Shown piece after piece: positions 47,342-58,411 of a stretch of 64,000 nucleotides of DNA. Position 1 is the first letter of the stretch; every line of letters starts with the position of its first letter. The notes under the pieces were generated by a model. It was not told where the DNA came from and made no database searches. It worked only from the letters and a program-made list of their open reading frames with translations. Origin of the DNA: Echinometra lucunter (taxonomy: Eukaryota > Echinodermata > Echinoidea > Camarodonta > Echinometridae); assembly GCA_029962745.1 (NCBI GenBank), contig CM057155.1, positions 33,620,361-33,684,360 of the forward strand. Reading direction: 5' to 3'. The position numbers and the translations under genes were made by a program.

Positions 47342-48391
47342 TTATTTTGCCATTGTCGATGTGGTGTCGAGGATGTGCCGTTTGCTGTCATCCATTGACT
47401 TGGAGTGTAATTTCTTGGGCTTGCAGGCAAGTTCTGGAAACCACTCAGCTATATTGAGAGGCACAGGTTTAATCCGGGCTGCACTCAGTTCAATAGCCTT
47501 CTCGACCGGGGTGGCGTCGGCCTTCGCGACACGCCCAGTGGGCTGTTCACTGGTGGTCGCCTCCGTATCATTCGAGATCGCGGGAAGACTTTGCCTCGTG
47601 GTCATGCCCGGTTTGGAAGAAGTGGCGTTAACAGAGTCAGGATTACCTTTCTTACCGTCGAGAATGACTAGAGGATACCGACGTCCGTAGTACTCTCCTG
47701 GTCGCGATTTCAAGTCCGATCTTGAGTTCGGCGAGACGATCACCCTCAAACCCCGTGTCGTCTGATCCCGCCTCGTAATTGGTCTCTTTTCGGACTTCGT
47801 CGCGTTATTCGACATGGGCTTCGGCGGCGGAAGCAGCCTGCTCTCCAGTTTGCTGATGTCGACCGATGAGGACTTCATCCTCGGTGACAACGCCGTGATG
47901 CACTCTGGAAGCGTTGTGGATGTCGTATCCGATCTCATTACACTCGGAATGCTTCCTTGAAACGAGTGCTTGATAATGGGAATCCTCGGCAACATCGGTT
48001 TGGACTTCATCATCGAATTCGACAATGTCTCTGCATTTGTGTTTTCAATCCTCATCAAATTAGGATTCACTCCATCATATCTGTTCGAACCAGTTAAACC
48101 GTTGGCTGTCTTGGAGTAGCGAGCGTACAGTTGCACTGTGGGAGGGTTGATACCAAATGATCGGGCTTTTTCGTGAAGTTCTAAATCCGTTGGGATAGGT
48201 CCCATCAGGTAAAAATCATCGTCGTACATATCTCTATGGCAAGATCTAAGCAAGCGGAAATCCCTTTCTGTAAATCGGCGAATATTCTGAGCAGTTTGAG
48301 CGGCCTCTTGAGCACACTCTCCCTTGGATATCTTGTGTATATCTTGAACTAAACTACGGCCTGTGATGCAATGTTTTGCCGAAAATGGCAT
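47342..48391 (-). CDS. Uncharacterised protein, 349 codons
   Basis: Intact minus-strand frame from ATG 48391 to TAA 47342-47344; an in-frame TGA lies eight codons upstream of that ATG. I do not recognise the family. The base composition is distinctly richer in G+C and CpG than its surroundings, which together with the length supports real coding sequence. No signal peptide or membrane segment is apparent. Residues of about 30-110 (RRFTERDFRLLRSCHRDMYD, then GPIPTDLELHEKARSFGINP) look like a structured segment; the rest is Ser/Thr/Pro/Lys-rich and probably disordered, with RRYPLVILDGKKG near 240. The basic, low-complexity character resembles cytoskeleton- or cilium-associated proteins, but that is only an impression. 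A 5' exon upstream is possible. Confidence 0.7.
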   Translation of the reverse strand: MPFSAKHCITGRSLVQDIHKISKGECAQEAAQTAQNIRRFTERDFRLLRSCHRDMYDDDFYLMGPIPTDLELHEKARSFGINPPTVQLYARYSKTANGLTGSNRYDGVNPNLMRIENTNAETLSNSMMKSKPMLPRIPIIKHSFQGSIPSVMRSDTTSTTLPECITALSPRMKSSSVDISKLESRLLPPPKPMSNNATKSEKRPITRRDQTTRGLRVIVSPNSRSDLKSRPGEYYGRRYPLVILDGKKGNPDSVNATSSKPGMTTRQSLPAISNDTEATTSEQPTGRVAKADATPVEKAIELSAARIKPVPLNIAEWFPELACKPKKLHSKSMDDSKRHILDTTSTMAK

Positions 48392-48947
48392 CACGCCATC
48401 ATGTCGGACTCATGGTAGAAATGTTGGGATTTCCGTACAAACCATGACGCCAATAAAGAATTACATTCCTCGTCAATCCCTATGTGAATCATTTTTTAGT
48501 TCCAATCACAAATGGCGAATCTTGATATTCACCAATGTCCAGCCAATACGATTCAAAGGATGCTTGCTCTCACACAATATTACAGATCAGGAGATGGCAT
48601 TCTAATTGCTGCTAATACGAAGATAAGTAGATCATATGTTTGGTATGTTCAACGTTGATAGTCCCTGTCACAACAAAGTCACTTAGAGACGGATTAATTG
48701 AATAATTATCACCTCCTTATATTTGCTCTGTCGACTCAAAATGTGATAAACAAAGGATCTGATCAAAAGTCAAAATCTTCAAGGCAGGCGGTTCACGGGT
48801 AATCCCGGTTTGTAGAAGAAATCCTGTTCTGCCATCATAAAGATGGATGATGGAAGAGCGAATGATCCCCACTTACCCCTGTAGTCTCTATGTGATGGTT
48901 ATTGTGTCCTTCGTTAGTACTTCAAGTTCTCCGGTCTTGTCTCTCCC

Positions 48948-49160
48948 TTACTTTAGCTTAACATGCTTAAAGAAATGAAGAGGCTTCCATGCCGAGTATA
49001 TCCCTGCCAGGAGTACCTGTAGCTTTTCTCGTTTCACGTTTGCTCTCTCGATATCGCCTTCTGGCCCGCGGGGGACCGGCTTTAACAATGGACCAGTCCT
49101 GATACCATGAGAACCGTATTGATTAACGAACATCGAGTGGGTCCACATATTCACATCCAC
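48948..49160 (-). CDS. Possible small coding exon or short gene
   Basis: Minus-strand frame of 70 codons starting MDVNMWTHSMF and containing GPLLKPVPRGPEGDIERANV. It is GC-richer than its flanks and reads like protein. Two donor-like sites lie in it: CAG followed by GTACTC (phase 0) and CTAAA followed by GTAAGG (phase 2). It may be an upstream exon of the 47342-48391 gene, but I could not find an acceptor that joins them convincingly. Confidence 0.3.
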   Translation of the reverse strand: MDVNMWTHSMFVNQYGSHGIRTGPLLKPVPRGPEGDIERANVKREKLQVLLAGIYSAWKPLHFFKHVKLK

Positions 49161-49598
49161 GCTTGGTTTTTCAATAGGGAAACGTGGCTTACAAAAGGAA
49201 CAGGAGAGACCCCATATCTATCGGCTGTTGTCGGTCGAGTGGTTATTAATTGAAATATTATCGAGTCGATCTCTATTCAAGGGGAGGGAGTTAATGCATG
49301 CTTAATCGATCTCGCAAACTCTTCGCATTCATGTTCCTTTGGTCGATACTTTTAAACATTGGACAATTTCATCCTTAAGCGATGACAGTATTGATGATAT
49401 GATATAATTCTAATGTACATAATTAATCATCCAAGTAATCAACTTAACAAATACTTGATGATAAATTGCTAGAAATAATGGAATTAAAATCATATGTTAC
49501 TTAGCTACATAGAATCCACCTACTGGAAACACCGTTCATGCGTATTTTTCTTTACTTCCTTCCTCCAATCATTAATTCTTTCCAGACGTTCTTCCCTG

Positions 49599-49652
<54 letters not shown>

Positions 49653-50284
49653 CATATGTGTGGACTTTTTCCCTTTTGTCTAGAATCGATGTTCTATTTC
49701 ATACACTTTTAGGAAAAATCTCGCTTGGAAGTTCATTCTAGGCTTATTGAGATTCTTAATGTATATTTCATTCTTCCCAGCAACTTTATATTACTTTCGC
49801 TTAATTTTCACCTTCATCTCTAATTCCCTATGATCATGTTCCCCAATTTAGAATAGTCCTTGTCCTCATCAAAGATAGGCATTAAGCGAAACACATTCAT
49901 CACCGTCATGTTGAAATAGGATGTGTCTATTATAAACATCCCACCTGCCATTAACGCGCATGCTTTTAGGACTCCTCCATTCGATAAGACATCGATATTC
50001 CTTTATTCATCCATTATCTGAAGTCAGACGACACTAACAAAAGAAGCTTTCACCTTTATCTCGAGGTTTTCAACAACATTCTTCTTCCTATATTGATTGT
50101 TTAGGATGGGAATTGTTTGTTGAGAAATAATTACAGTATTAAAAGCGCAGCCACAGCTTAGACGGCCCTTTGTAGGAATGCTTTATTGATTTTTAACGAG
50201 TAGTTAGAAAATCGATTTACCTGTGAGGGCGCTTTTCTATCAATCTTCACAGAACCATTTATCACAGAGTTTGGCCAACTCTTA
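49161..50284. other. Intergenic sequence with AT microsatellite
   Basis: TA dinucleotide tract at about 49599-49648. No gene-like frame elsewhere in the stretch. Confidence 0.5.
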
Positions 50285-50649
50285 CTGCTTTCACACCTAG
50301 GTACGGTCGCTGCGACCGATGAAATCATAGTGTGAAAGCATTTCATCGGTCGCTGCGACCGATCGTTTTGGTCAAAAACGATCGGTCGCTGAGTACGATC
50401 GGTGAGGTACTTCAGCGATCGATCGCGACCGATGCAAGCTAGATGTGAAAGCACATCGTACTCAGCGACCGATCGAAATGCAATGACCCCCATACATGCC
50501 TACGCACTATCTCCACTTCCGCTTCCGGCTAGGTCAGCTATACAGCGACCGATCGCTCTGGGCCTGACCAAATTTTGACGGAGGTGTGAAAGCACGTCCG
50601 ATCGGTCGCAGCGACCGCTCGCAGCGACCGTACCTTGGTGTGAAAGCAG
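50285..50649. mobile_element. Palindrome-rich TIR element (CGATCGGTCGC)
   Basis: Ends CTGCTTTCACACCTAGGTAC and the inverse GTACCTTGGTGTGAAAGCAG form terminal repeats of more than 30 bases, bordered by TA (50283-50284, 50650-50651). The interior holds repeated palindromes around GATCGGTCGCAGCGACCG and several GTGTGAAAGCA copies. Non-coding. Confidence 0.85.
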
Positions 50650-50661
50650 TATCTGTTTCAG

Positions 50662-50735
50662 TAGGTTACAACATGGCGCGTATTGATTTGTTAGGCAAGC
50701 ACAATGCAAAAGAAATTGCGCCATGTTGTAACCTA
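50662..50735. repeat. Perfect 18 bp inverted repeat
   Basis: TAGGTTACAACATGGCGC and its exact inverse GCGCCATGTTGTAACCTA, separated by 38 bases. Could be a separate miniature element cut short, or part of the element next to it. Confidence 0.8.
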
Positions 50736-51109
50736 ATAATAAAGGGCTCTGAATTTTCACTTTCTTTCTTTTCTTCGTAAGGTAGCTGCCCTTTTTGGCT
50801 AACGTTTTTAAACGAAAAGGACATGTAACACAAGGGGCGGGGGGGGGGGCGGGGGTATTAAAGGTCATTTGTGAGTTAATGCCAAAATGTTTTCTTCAAA
50901 TTTACGAAAATATATTATGTGACGTGAGAAAAAAAGAGGGGGACGATTGAGGAATCCCTCTTCCTTTCTTGACGGATTTTTCATTTGGTTGTCTATTTAG
51001 TGCAACACGAGAATGCCCCGTGGCCTGTTTACATTGGGAGCGGTGCCCCATGATTTGAGTAAAAGATTTGCTCATTATTTGCCCATTATTTCAAACATTG
51101 ATACAATAA

Positions 51110-51440
51110 TAACAATAGTGGGTTCTTGTATAGCACTCATGTCTGTCAGCATTAACACTCCTGGCGCTTCACTCTTACTACCCCGGCTTTAGGGGCCCCA
51201 TGGGACACCAACTGTTGTTGAATGGCTACCCGGTAATAATGGATAATTCCAATAATTCAAATTCAAAATCACTGCTGCCATTAAGGCGCTCTATCATTTC
51301 AAGGAAATTCTTCCTACCTATTCTTTACTACACCTGGGTCGACAGTGGCAATTGTAAATTAATGTCTTGCAGAAGACATTGGTGCCATGGCGGGAGTAGA
51401 ACCGACAACCTTGTGATAGTACAGTCCGGCGACGTGATAT
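51110..51440 (-). mobile_element. SINE-like sequence
   Basis: On the minus strand the head has a B-box-like GGTTCTACTCC and is followed by a body with ACCCAGGTGTAGTAAAG and GAGCGCCTTAATGGCAGCA motifs. Divergent from the copies at 44465 and 37595. Confidence 0.45.
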
Positions 51441-51763
51441 GAACATGAAGGATCATTGCACAGTATGCGCAGAAATATTTCATTTCTGGTATGAGTCCCT
51501 ATTGTTATGAAACCTGATGGAAGAACCTCACGTTGACTGATTATTTTTGTGGTCCTTCTTCCTCGCTTGATCAAAATGTTTATAGATTAGAAGATTATAT
51601 TAGAAGATTATCGCATTTATTTTCTTTCAAGGGAAGCCTGATTATGAATGTTGGAATAATTGTTAAGATGATTTCATAAGTCTGAAAGTGTTGTCATAAA
51701 TCATATTCTAGGTTTAAAAGCTTTAATGGGCATATTGTATCCTTTCCCTCTTCAGCATGTTAA

Positions 51764-51764
51764 A

Positions 51765-51797
<33 letters not shown>

Positions 51798-51844
51798 AAT
51801 AAAGAAAGAAAGAAAGAAAGAAAAGGAGAGAGAGAGGGAGAGAG

Positions 51845-51910
<66 letters not shown>
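51764..51910. repeat. GAAA then GA microsatellite
   Basis: AAGA tetranucleotide repeats followed by a GA tract, together about 145 bases. Confidence 0.95.
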
Positions 51911-51912
<2 letters not shown>

Positions 51913-54309
51913 GGATGTACACAGAGAAACGATAATGCGGTTCCATCTGGGTTACCGTAGCTACCACTGAATCTAGTGTGGAGTACATTGGTAGCTACAT
52001 TCTAATTTAGAATACAGCTCTGTAATGAGGGCAGCAAACAAACTTTATATCATGAAGAAGATGGGTCATTGCTCGCAGGTATAGAGAAGCTGCAACTGCC
52101 GCCGATGAGGCATACAGCATGTACATTGTGATCCTGGATGGTGGCATATCAACCTCATGTGGACGGTGAGATCCAGCATCTCCTCAAGTCAACGAGGGGG
52201 TGACGATTTGCCGCTTAATTCTCATCAAGGCGACTTTCTTCCTCAAGGGCAGGGATAATTATGCGTATTGAGAAGTCAAAACCATGATCCAACTTAAGTA
52301 TATTATCATGCTTTTGGATCAAAGCATGATATTCGTCTCGATTTTGTTGTTTATTCATTATTTCCAACACGTTATATTAATATTTTCGGGGTGGGACACT
52401 GTCCAGAAATTCGGTGACAAAAAAAAAAATACTCGGCTCATAATTTGGGGGACATATCCCCCAAATTTCCTGAAAAGCAAAGAAATAAGTCCTCAGCTTA
52501 AATTTGGGGAACATATCTTATTGTGTCCCCCACCCTTTAATGTTGGAAGGGACGCGTCCCCCTGCCCCTATTGATGCCCATGCACCAACCCCCTTGTTTA
52601 ATGATTTGAGAATTTTGAAATTCGAAGATATTATCACACATCATTAGTATATGTCTTCATGTATAAATGTATTTCAAAATATCTCCCCGACCAGTTGTGT
52701 ATACTCGTGTTTTGATTTAATCTCAATATCCAGCAAGATCTGTTGAGAGACTCCATATTCCTTCAATAGAATATGAGTTTTACTGGCTCCAAACTCAGGA
52801 CCAACTCAAATGATTCTATTAAATCTGTCCCTCCAAGCATTTATTCGTATTCTGTTACATATAGTCATGCAGTAGCATTATATTGCATTTTGATTTATTT
52901 GTCTGTTTGTCTTTGTTCCGTCCTTTTTAATTTTCTTTTTCAAATCCCTAATTTTGTTACTTTTGAATAGTGTTTTTTTTTTCCAGTCTAAATTTATTTG
53001 ACTTGAATCAGCGTTAAATCCAAAATTCGATTAAAATCTTATTCTAACAGACTTAGAAATCAATCTTATTGATTATTATTTCTTAATCTAATTTTGGATT
53101 TGTCCCAAATCACAATCTCTTGGAGTGTAAGTAGGCTATATTGTGATAAATATGCATACTGTTATCATGGTTATGGTGACCCCAACACAAGCCAAGTGCT
53201 TACCTCCATTAGCATTTTTTGACAATATAAATTTCTTATTTGTCTTTGATTATGAGAAGGAAATTAATGTGTTCTGAATCTAAATCTGAAATCTGATTTT
53301 TAAAAAAAATATCAGAGAAAAAAACTATTGCCATCAGAGAGAGAAGGAACATAAAACAATCACTTGTTCGCTTTAACCAGAACAGAAGTTGAGGATGTAA
53401 TATCAGTTAAGATAATAATGCGACTGACGGAGAAGTCAAGAGAAGAAGAAGAAAGAGATACAGACCAATAACTTTATCAATGTCTGTGATTTTGACGATT
53501 GTGTCATGTGCACAGACGTTCACGGGGTGGCTTCCCGTCCGGGAAGGCGCCGTGCCCAGCCAGCTACCGCCCCATGAGGTCTGCTCGTGTGTTGGGTGCA
53601 TGGGATGTATTGGGTTAAACTAGGTTATTGACTTAATGTGAAACAAGACCCCCAAAAGGAAAGAGATTTGATGGGTTGGGGAGTAATGAGGAAGATGACA
53701 TTGCAGAGAATAAAATAATGAGATAGGAAATGTGTTGGTATTCAACGCAGTATGCAGATTTTAAAACCCTAAACCTGTAACAAATGTAAAGACCTTTTTG
53801 AACCTATAAGGAGGGAGAAGATTGCATAAACAAGAATTAGGAGAAACCTAGAGAGGGATGGAAAATTTAGAGAGAATTTACAGGTGAATAACAAGATATT
53901 CAAGCGGGGTATAGTGCATCAGACAAAGTAATATAAATTGTAACCTCTATTAGCTGTGGTAACCCATATCCATGATATCAGCGCACATTATATTCAATGA
54001 ATTGCATTCTAACAGTAACCCAGAGAGTGGATTAATTTGTAATGCAAATCAATTTTCAGCAGTGTCAGCTAGGACTTGAACCCACTCCCTTTGCAAACCA
54101 AGTTCAATGTTGAAACCGATGAACGACAGCTTTACGTTTAAAGAAACAGAAGCACGAGAAAAATTAGGGAGAAAGAGATAGAGAGAAGAAGGGGGTTGGG
54201 GGTGGGGGTTAACTGAGAAACAGGCACCCACCCACAAAATCAGAACCCCCCCCCCCTCTCCGATCTCTGTCTCTGGCCATCACCATATTATCTGTTGTCA
54301 CCATTTCCT
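51911..54309. other. Intergenic sequence; one dispersed repeat
   Basis: Apart from the fold-back repeat copy at 52985-53125 I see no gene. A GC-rich patch at 53515-53590 stands out from its flanks but has no convincing frame. Confidence 0.4.
52985..53125. repeat. Dispersed fold-back repeat, copy 3 of 3
   Basis: TCCAAAATTCGATTAAAATC and the inverse arm TCTAATTTTGGATTTGTCC match 40160-40325 closely. Confidence 0.65.
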
Positions 54310-54339
54310 TCATCATAATCACCATCATTATCATCAACG

Positions 54340-54372
<33 letters not shown>

Positions 54373-54386
54373 ACAACGTCATCATC

Positions 54387-54420
<34 letters not shown>

Positions 54421-54500
54421 ACAACGTCATCATCATCATCATCATCATCATCATCAACAACAACAACGTTATCATCTTCATCATCATCAGCTTCATCACC
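54310..54500. repeat. ATC/AAC trinucleotide microsatellite
   Basis: About 190 bases of CATCAT with CAACAACGT interruptions. Poly-Asp and poly-Met frames over it are artefacts. Confidence 0.95.
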
Positions 54501-54689
54501 GTTATCGTCATTACCATCCTCATGATTTTGCACAAGGATATTCCCTTTTTCACCCAGGCAGCTCAGCACCGGCGCAACCAGGGAATATACCTACGAGGGC
54601 GCAGGGACACATTATTAAGCCCTTTCTGTGGGTGATTACTTCCAGAAAATATTGCAAGAGTATCATCTTAAAAGTAGGACACATTCAAG

Positions 54690-55236
54690 GAGACCCATGG
54701 ACTAACCATACGCTACGCGCGATCGTTCGTTAACGCTGTGCCGCCTGCTGCCGAATATCACGACATCTTATGTGCGGCATATCGGCACAATATTACATTC
54801 CGTCATTCATTAGTTTGGCGGTCATGGAAGTAATTGTGATTATTTCCATCGTTGGTTTACTCGCGGTCGCTGATAAACTAACTCACGGCGTGATATACGT
54901 CACCTTTCAGCTTTACGTAGGTGTTTCGCTAAATGGCCCGCTAATTTTAATCGAACATTTGCAGCGGGGTCTGTTTTCATCGCTCGTCTAGAGCGCTCGG
55001 GATGGAATTCCTAGACGATGAAACATTCGTCGGCTATGTTTGCTTCTTCTTTCACCTGGAGAGCCCCTTTCCGTTTTATGCACCCTATCGCACATATCCG
55101 GATGACAAGCATAAATATGAATTTGGCATTGTTTCACGCTCCATTTGTGTTTTCTGACGTGGTGGCTGATATCTCCCTAGACTGTGATTGAGTCTCTTTG
55201 TCTCAACTATCTTATGTCGCAATTTTCTGGTAATCA
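54690..55236 (+). promoter_or_regulatory. Presumed noggin 5' flank and untranslated region
   Basis: Unique, repeat-free sequence with higher CpG than average directly upstream of the noggin ATG. No TATA box or defined binding site can be asserted. The call rests on position only. Confidence 0.3.
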
Positions 55237-55959
55237 ATGATGTTGATGTTGATTTGGGCGGTCGTGATGTTTGTCTTTGTGGGAGCCATTGACGGCGGCC
55301 AGAGATCATCGACCAGGACCAGTGTAGCACTCTTGACACGGCCACGACCCGTGCTCCGACCCAGTGACCGCATCATGCCGCTGCCTCTGCTCGAAGACCC
55401 CCGCGATTACACTCGACCCAGCACCCGAGATCTACTCGAGAGCAAACTCCGGCGAAAGATGGGCAACGCTCTTGACGAACGCTGGATGTCGATTACCGAG
55501 CCGACGTCGGCATCGGGAAACGAAGTCGCTGATCCACCTAATCTTCGCAACACCTGGTTACGTCGGCAGCTGAACTCACTGAACCTCTCGAGAGACTCGT
55601 CGATGATGAACTTATCCAATCAGGAGGTCGCGTCGTTGGAGTCGTGGTTGATGTGGAAGGCGAACTGCGTAGTCAACTACGAATGGGTCTACGTGGGACC
55701 ACTCTTTTGGCCATCGTGGGTGAAACACGGTACTTGTCTCAAGAAACCGTGTTCGTGGCCTGCTGGCATGACCTGCATACCAGGGGACAGTACTAACATT
55801 AGACTCTTACGATGGCATTGCCGTGGTCGTCAGACTTCGACGATCACGAATGATGAATTACAAGCGAAGACGAGTGGTGGATCGTCCAGTGGTAAACAAT
55901 GCAAGTGGCTTAAAGTACCTTATGTTATTACAACGCAGTGTATATGCAGTTGCAGCTAA
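55237..55959 (+). CDS. noggin: Noggin, secreted BMP antagonist
   Basis: Single open exon of 240 codons; vertebrate noggin is also intronless. Noggin is a secreted cystine-knot dimer that binds BMP ligands and blocks their receptors, shaping dorsoventral and skeletal patterning. Seen: hydrophobic signal peptide at 1-17; an N-terminal clip-like segment with PLPLLEDPRDY at 48-58, matching the vertebrate PLVDLIEHPDP region; and a C-terminal domain with nine cysteines at 144, 167, 172, 180, 195, 222, 235, 237 and 239, including FWPSWVKHGTC, LRWHC and the CICSCS end. N-glycosylation motifs NLS occur at 116 and 125. Odd: 26 residues separate Cys195 and Cys222, where vertebrate noggin has about seven. 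I chose the first of the two adjacent ATG codons; the second is equally possible. Confidence 0.92.
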   Translation: MMLMLIWAVVMFVFVGAIDGGQRSSTRTSVALLTRPRPVLRPSDRIMPLPLLEDPRDYTRPSTRDLLESKLRRKMGNALDERWMSITEPTSASGNEVADPPNLRNTWLRRQLNSLNLSRDSSMMNLSNQEVASLESWLMWKANCVVNYEWVYVGPLFWPSWVKHGTCLKKPCSWPAGMTCIPGDSTNIRLLRWHCRGRQTSTITNDELQAKTSGGSSSGKQCKWLKVPYVITTQCICSCS

Positions 55960-57159
55960 TACGTGTTGTGATGGGGAAATCTATCAACCATATGAAACAA
56001 TATGTTGTCGACGATTCTGAAGAGATGATGATTATTTATTGATTTATTGATTGTATTCCATTTGAATGTAATTTTGAAGGAGAGTGAATTTATTTATCAT
56101 GATATTCCGTTATGTTATATAATCTCTGCTAATTTTTCCACTGATATTTTAACTAGACTGTTCATCATGAAATGGTTTTCTGATATCGATTACTTGTTTT
56201 GTGAACTATACGGTCTGTATGATCTGCAGTTTGAAATTTCTATCCGTGAACCTTTTTATGCTTTGGAAATTTATCATTTAGAATTAACAGTAAAACAACT
56301 ACAACAAATATTTCAACAGTTTTAGGACACATTTCTTTCATATTAAAATGGAAGTTAATACCAGCCGGACTAAAAGAATACATTATTATTTTACGCAAGA
56401 TAAGTATTTAAATTGACAAGAAAAAAATATTAAAATTCTAAATTTCTTTCGATTATTATGGGCAATTAGTTTCAAATATTCAAGACATCAACACAGAATT
56501 CTACCATTTCATACATACGATTTTTGCTCCTTATTGTAACAGTTTTTAACTTAGTCAAACCGTAACAGAATGTAATTCTAAAAATATTGTAAGTATAATG
56601 GTTATAATGCGTAGTAGAAGGGGGGGGGGGTGAAATTTTGCATTATTTTTTTTTAACAACAGTAGTCCATGTAATTGATTGCGCCAGTGTCTTTGTAATT
56701 AAGAGAATGATAATCTTTTGTTAGTTTATCATATTCTTTTTTTTTTCTAAATGATGTACTGTTTATGAAATTTCAGATTTTCTAGTCGCATTCAATCAAA
56801 ATTTGATTTAGAAAAGTAGATTTGCTTATTCACACATTGCGTCACCATGTCCAAGAAACGCTTGTTTAAACATTCTTGCTTTGTACTCTAAACTACAATA
56901 TTTTAATGACACTCTGCACATGAGTTTAAATGACATTTTAAGGACTACGTCGGTATACTTCAAAACCGCCTCGTCCTTCAGATTCTTTCAATGAGCAGAC
57001 GAGTTAACATTACCGGAGCATCTGGTGCCCACATTTCGCACGTTTGTCGACCAAATGGTGATTGTTATTCAGGAGAGGAGTTAGAATACATTATTCCCAG
57101 ATTCTATTGTTTCAGAGAATGACTCAATTAGAAGTTAAAGGCATTACACTCATAAGAAA
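55960..57159. other. Noggin 3' flank
   Basis: Very AT-rich. Probably includes the noggin 3' untranslated region, but no clear AATAAA signal follows closely. No other gene seen. A poly-G run lies at 56621-56630. Confidence 0.4.
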
Positions 57160-57405
57160 TGTTCATTTAGAACCCATTTTTGTTCCGTGTTTAGAATCTC
57201 CAGAAAAAGGGGTTCTGTTAAGGGTTCTTTATTTTTTTCAAGAACCCCCAAATGTTTCTTGTACAACCAATAATGGTTCTAAAGACCCCTTTAGAACCCT
57301 TTAGAAAATCTTTATAGGCTATCAACGGTTCTTTGAAAAACTTTTAGATGTTCCAAATATGGGATAAGAAAAGGTTCCAATGAGCACCATTTTTCTAAGA
57401 GTGTA
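57160..57405. mobile_element. GAACC-rich miniature element, copy 2 of 2
   Basis: Aligns with 42113-42345 in the same order: TTTAGAAYCTCCAGAAAA, GGTTCTKTWRAGGGTTCT, CAACCAATAATGGTTCTAAA, and right end ACCATTTTTCTAAGAGTG. Confidence 0.75.
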
Positions 57406-58409
57406 TTTTGTTGGAAAGGTCAGTAGGTACCACTGAAAAATGTGTAGAAATACAACGTCTGTCTTTTAACTCTAACATGTCTTAAAGCAACGACAAAAAC
57501 ATCCACGTTGTAATATCACGGTATTAATAAGAGTCGTCAAACATTTAAAAATGTGCTTACAAAAAGATTTTTCCTGAAAAAAAAAACTGTTCCAAATGTG
57601 GATTTAAAAAAAAACAGGGTCACAAAAAGTTGTCTTTTTTTAGTTCTTGACTTTCTTGTGCGCTTTTGTATGCGTTTTTTTTTTTTCGACCAAATGTGAA
57701 ACAACTTGAAATTAGTTTATAGTGTTCCGAAGCAAATAGCCCATTTTGTTTCATTGGAATAGCGTTGCATTTAAAAATATTTCACAATTTACATGATTTA
57801 CTTCGGCTTAATCATTTGAACTATATATTGTTTGACAGTGAGCATATTCATTGGAAAAATATTTTCCATATATTTGTGTACATAAGCTCGAATATATAAA
57901 CGCTGATACACAATTAGGTGTAATTTCAAAATCATTTGAGAAATCGTGACAGAAATGTTTCTACATGACGTCATTGCCGTTTAGCAAAGTGTACTCTTGT
58001 GCTAGGGGTGCCTTTGACATGACATGACGAATCTTGAGTTGGTTTGAATTAACTTTTGGACCTGGGGTTCTAGCTACTAGTAGTTATCTTGAAAATAGTT
58101 ATTTTTAGTTACCGTGCTGAATGCCCCCAACCCCCGCCCGAAAATGAAGTCCATGATGCTATTAATTTCAAATTATTTTGTAAGATATGCTTTTCCAATA
58201 CAATAAAATTCTTGCTGTGTGATTTGATTAGTATATTCAATCTATTTCAAATGTATCGTTTTATATCATGTACTTTGATGTGCGTTTGACCATTCATTTT
58301 TTGCCTTTCTTTGTTTTCGTTATCATGAACAATCACAATCATTTTCGGTAATATTTGTATAAATGGACGCATGCCTTTTCAATTATTGCTAAAAGAATAT
58401 CAGGATCAT
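57406..58409. other. Intergenic sequence, nothing recognised
   Basis: AT-rich with several A and T runs; no protein-like frame. Confidence 0.4.
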
Positions 58410-58411
58410 TA

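Noticed and set aside
53515..53600. GC-rich patch as a possible exon
   Set aside because: The minus-strand frame is short and without splice support or a recognisable motif.
54209..54569. Overlapping minus-strand frames rich in Asp or Met
   Set aside because: ATC microsatellite artefacts.
54770..54991. 73-codon plus-strand frame with hydrophobic stretch upstream of noggin
   Set aside because: Could suggest a small membrane protein, but position and lack of any further support fit 5' flanking DNA of noggin better.
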